52,787 nucleotides of DNA from DAIRVC01 sp036803025 (GTDB taxonomy: Bacteria; Chloroflexota; Anaerolineae; Anaerolineales; E44-bin32), in the NCBI GenBank assembly GCA_036803025.1, contig DAIRVC010000003.1, forward strand, positions 1 through 52,787. Direction: 5' to 3'. The notes beneath the pieces were generated by a model. It did no database searches. It worked only from the letters and a program-made list of their open reading frames with translations, and was not told where the DNA came from. Of this stretch, positions 50,354 to 52,787 are shown in pieces (position 1 is the first letter of the stretch; each line of letters starts with the position of its first letter). The position numbers and the translations under genes are program-made.

Positions 50354-52345
50354 ATGTCACGCAAGCACCTGTTGATCGGCATCGGCATGTTGGTGGTGCT
50401 GAGCATGGCCCTGGCCGCCTGTGGCGGCGGGGGCGCGGTTCAGACCATCATCGTTGAGGGCACCCCGATGGTCGTCACCCCGACGACCGCCCCGGTGAGC
50501 TTCGACTCGGCCGATCCGACCACGTTCACGCAGACGACGTTCGGCGAGCCGGAAGGCTTCGACCCGGCATACGAGTACGAGACCGCCGGCGGCGAGATCA
50601 TCCAGAACACCTACGACGCACTGGTGTTCTACAACGGGCCGGACGCAACCTCGTTCGTCCCGATGATCGCCACCGACTGGACCGTGTCTGACGACGGACT
50701 GACCTACACCTTCACGATCCGCGAAGGCGTGACCTTCCACAACGGCGATACTCTGACGCCGGCGGACGTGGCCTACTCGATCCAGCGCGGGATCCTGCAG
50801 GGCGGCACCTTCACCCCGCAGTTCCTGTTCACCGAGCCGTTCTTCGGCGTCGGCGTGTATGACGTCGCCGAGCTGGTCGATCCGACCGGCGCGCTGGACG
50901 ATGATGCTGCCGGCCTGGCGGCCGCTGACCCGGCTGCCCTGGTCGCCGCCTGCGAGCAAGTGCAGCAGGCGATCGTCGACAACGGCGACGGCACCGTCAC
51001 CTTCACGCTGGCTCAGCCCTGGGGCCCGTTCCTGGCCACCCTGGCACAGAGCTGGGGCGCCATCCAGGACAAGGCCTGGGTGATCGCTAACGGCGGCTGG
51101 GATGGCGACTGCGCCACCTGGACCCAGTGGTACGCCCGCGACGCGGAAACCACCCCGCTGCGCGAGATCGAGAACGGCACCGGTCCGTTCATGGTCGACC
51201 ACTGGACCCGCGGCGAGGAGATCGTCCTGGTCCGCAACCCGAACTACTGGGTCACCGAACCGCTCTGGGAAGGCGCCCCGACCGGGCCAGCTGCCTTCGA
51301 GCGTGTCGTGATCCGCTCCGTGGATGAGTGGGGCACCCGCTTCGCCATGATGCAGGCCGGCGACTCGGACTTCACAGTCGTGCCGCGCGCCAACATCGCC
51401 CAGATCGATCCGCTGGTGGGTGAGCGCTGCGACTACAACGCCGAAACCCTCGGCTTCGACTGCGCCCCGACAGAGAATCCGAATGGCCCGTTCCGCCTGT
51501 TCATCGGCCACCCGGGTGTGACCCGCACGGACGCGTTCTTCACCTTCGACATCAACGTCGAGGGCGGGAACCCGTTCATCGGTAGCGGCGAGCTCGACGG
51601 CAATGGCATCCCGGCTGACTTCTTCGGCGATGTCAATGTCCGCCGGGCGTTCAACTACTGCTTCGACTTTGACGCGTACATCGCCGAGGTCTTCGCCGGC
51701 GAGGCCGTCATGAACGTCGGCTACCTGATCCCCGGTATGCTGGGCTACGATCCGAACGGCCCGGCCTACTACTACGATCTCGAGCAGTGCAAGGCCGAGA
51801 TCGAGCTTGCCTGGGGCGGCGCCGTGGCTGAGAACGGCTTCCGCTTCCAGATCGGCTACAACACCGGCAACACGGCCCGCCAGTCGGTAGGCGAGATCCT
51901 GCAGGCTGCCTTCCAGGATCCGACCGTGGACCCGGACGGCACCGGCAAGTACCAGATCGAAGTTGTCGGTCTGCCGTGGCCGACCTTCCTGTCCTCGATC
52001 CGCGACAGCCGCATCCCGATCTTCGTCAGCGGCTGGCTCGAGGACATCCATGACCCGCACAACTGGGCGCAGCCCGAGCTGGTCGGCACCTACGCCAGCC
52101 GCCAGCGCATGCCGGATGACATGCTGGCTGCCCTCCAGGAACAGGTCAATGCAGGCGCTGCCGAGACTGATCCGGCGGCCCGCGCGGCGATCTACGCTGG
52201 GCTGACGCAGATGGACTTCGACAACGCGTTGGCCATCCGCCTGCCGACCGCCACCGGCCGGCACTACGAGCAGCGCTGGGTCCAGGGTTGGTACTACAAC
52301 ATGATCTACCCAGGGACCTACTTCTACGTTCTCTCGAAGCAGTAG
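50354..52345 (+). CDS. Peptide ABC transporter substrate-binding lipoprotein (OppA/DppA type)
   Basis: A 663-residue lipoprotein. The signal peptide (MSRKHLLIGIGMLVVLSMAL) ends in the lipobox LAAC, and a Thr/Pro-rich linker follows. The SBP_bac_5 fold shows FGEPEGFDPAYEYETAGGEI near 70, LTYTFTIREGVTFHNGD near 118-134, the hallmark PADVAYSIQRG, and NGTGPFMVDHW near 276. Ligands may be peptides, but many Chloroflexota homologues take oligosaccharides or nickel, so the substrate is open. The ATG at 50354 gives a normal signal peptide; the earlier TTG at 50291 would not. A stable hairpin follows. Confidence 0.92.
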   Translation: MSRKHLLIGIGMLVVLSMALAACGGGGAVQTIIVEGTPMVVTPTTAPVSFDSADPTTFTQTTFGEPEGFDPAYEYETAGGEIIQNTYDALVFYNGPDATSFVPMIATDWTVSDDGLTYTFTIREGVTFHNGDTLTPADVAYSIQRGILQGGTFTPQFLFTEPFFGVGVYDVAELVDPTGALDDDAAGLAAADPAALVAACEQVQQAIVDNGDGTVTFTLAQPWGPFLATLAQSWGAIQDKAWVIANGGWDGDCATWTQWYARDAETTPLREIENGTGPFMVDHWTRGEEIVLVRNPNYWVTEPLWEGAPTGPAAFERVVIRSVDEWGTRFAMMQAGDSDFTVVPRANIAQIDPLVGERCDYNAETLGFDCAPTENPNGPFRLFIGHPGVTRTDAFFTFDINVEGGNPFIGSGELDGNGIPADFFGDVNVRRAFNYCFDFDAYIAEVFAGEAVMNVGYLIPGMLGYDPNGPAYYYDLEQCKAEIELAWGGAVAENGFRFQIGYNTGNTARQSVGEILQAAFQDPTVDPDGTGKYQIEVVGLPWPTFLSSIRDSRIPIFVSGWLEDIHDPHNWAQPELVGTYASRQRMPDDMLAALQEQVNAGAAETDPAARAAIYAGLTQMDFDNALAIRLPTATGRHYEQRWVQGWYYNMIYPGTYFYVLSKQ

Positions 52346-52361
52346 AACTGCTCAACCCGAG

Positions 52362-52394
52362 CTGGGGTGCAGGGCTATTCGCCCTGCACCCCAG
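52362..52394 (+). promoter_or_regulatory. Strong intercistronic hairpin after the OppA-type gene
   Basis: CTGGGGTGCAGGGC (52362-52375) and GCCCTGCACCCCAG (52381-52394) are perfect 14-base arms around TATTC. The permease gene starts 21 bases later, so partial attenuation or mRNA stabilisation is more likely than full termination. Confidence 0.65.
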
Positions 52395-52415
52395 TTCCCC
52401 GACCGGGGGCCGGCA

Positions 52416-52787
52416 TGCTCAACTACATCATCCGCCGTCTTGCACTCGTCCCGTTCCTGCTCTTCGGCACAACCATCCTGGTCTTCTTGATGATCCAGTT
52501 CCTCAGCCCGGCCGAGCGCTCAGCGCTCTGGCTGCGCGACGTCCCGCGCAATGAAGCCGCCTGGGATGCCGCCATCAAGAAGTACTGCCTGGACTGCCCG
52601 ATCTACCAGCAGTACTGGATGTGGCTGGCCGGGGTGGTCGATCCGACGAGCGGCGAACGCGAGGGCGGCATCCTGCACCTCGATCTGGGCTACTCGCGCA
52701 CCGCGCACCAGGACGTCATCGAAATGCTCAAGCAGCGCTTCCCGGCCACGCTCGAGCTGGCGCTGTACGCGGTCATACCCATCGTCG
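52416..52787 (+). CDS. oppB: Peptide ABC transporter permease OppB/DppB (partial, runs off the window)
   Basis: The first 124 codons of an OppB-type permease, open to the window end. The N-terminus MLNYIIRRLALVPFLLFG, with a first membrane helix to about residue 28, is the family hallmark, followed by the large extracytoplasmic loop with DLGYSRT near 93-99 and the second helix starting near 113 (LELALYAVIPIV). It completes the core of the importer with the ATPases and binding protein; a second permease (OppC) is expected beyond the window. Confidence 0.92.

Noticed and set aside
50357..52264. 635-codon minus-strand open frame opposite the OppA-type gene
   Set aside because: Low-complexity composition, no ribosome binding site, and fully overlaps a well-supported lipoprotein gene.

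Overview
The window looks like one scaffold of a high-GC bacterial genome, most probably a Chloroflexota (Anaerolineae-like) draft or metagenome assembly. This is inference from overall style: RbsABC and Opp transporters with lipobox lipoproteins, MttB-type corrinoid methyltransferases, LiaF-like and DUF3054-type membrane proteins, and several ECF sigma factors, plus a 100-N scaffold gap at 26705-26804. No marker gene was searched against a database. Nearly all genes are on the + strand; only two (31440-32309 and 32388-32780) are on the - strand.

Layout. 1-520: end of an rRNA operon (3' part of 23S, then 5S). 710-26609: a long, tightly packed catabolic locus headed by a GntR/FCD regulator with a clear promoter and palindromic operators. 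It encodes an SDR dehydrogenase, a ribose-type ABC importer with two different permeases, a hydroxypyruvate-isomerase-like TIM barrel, an IolB-like isomerase, a DapA-family aldolase/lyase, a Tdh-like zinc dehydrogenase, a UlaG-like metallo-beta-lactamase-fold lactonase and a GarR-like reductase. Next come a four-polypeptide molybdenum hydroxylase whose Mo subunit is split in two, a CobS/CobT-like AAA+/VWA pair, an aldehyde dehydrogenase, a 2-hydroxyacid dehydrogenase, a second TIM-barrel epimerase, a divergent transketolase-like TPP enzyme and the molybdenum-enzyme maturation factor XdhC. The genes fit import and oxidation of a sugar, polyol or sugar acid through a lactone, but the substrate cannot be read from sequence.

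26610-31431: the scaffold gap flanked by identical 55-bp sequences, three membrane proteins (two of them LiaF/DUF5668-like) and a PLP aminotransferase. 31440-32780: two genes on the - strand (AlkZ-related and ParB-like). 32911-36479: a corrinoid protein followed by two non-pyrrolysine MttB-family methyltransferases. 36597-38938: a PadR regulator with an operator overlapping its own promoter, a GyrI-like protein and a BtrH-like protein.

38996-47911: three ECF sigma factors, two with membrane anti-sigma partners, interspersed with a cupredoxin lipoprotein, a DUF3054 protein, a zinc-ribbon Nudix hydrolase, trmD and an oligopeptide-type binding lipoprotein. 48247-52787: an Opp/Dpp peptide importer (two ATPases, binding lipoprotein, start of the first permease), cut by the window end.

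No tRNA, CRISPR array, transposase or phage gene was recognised.
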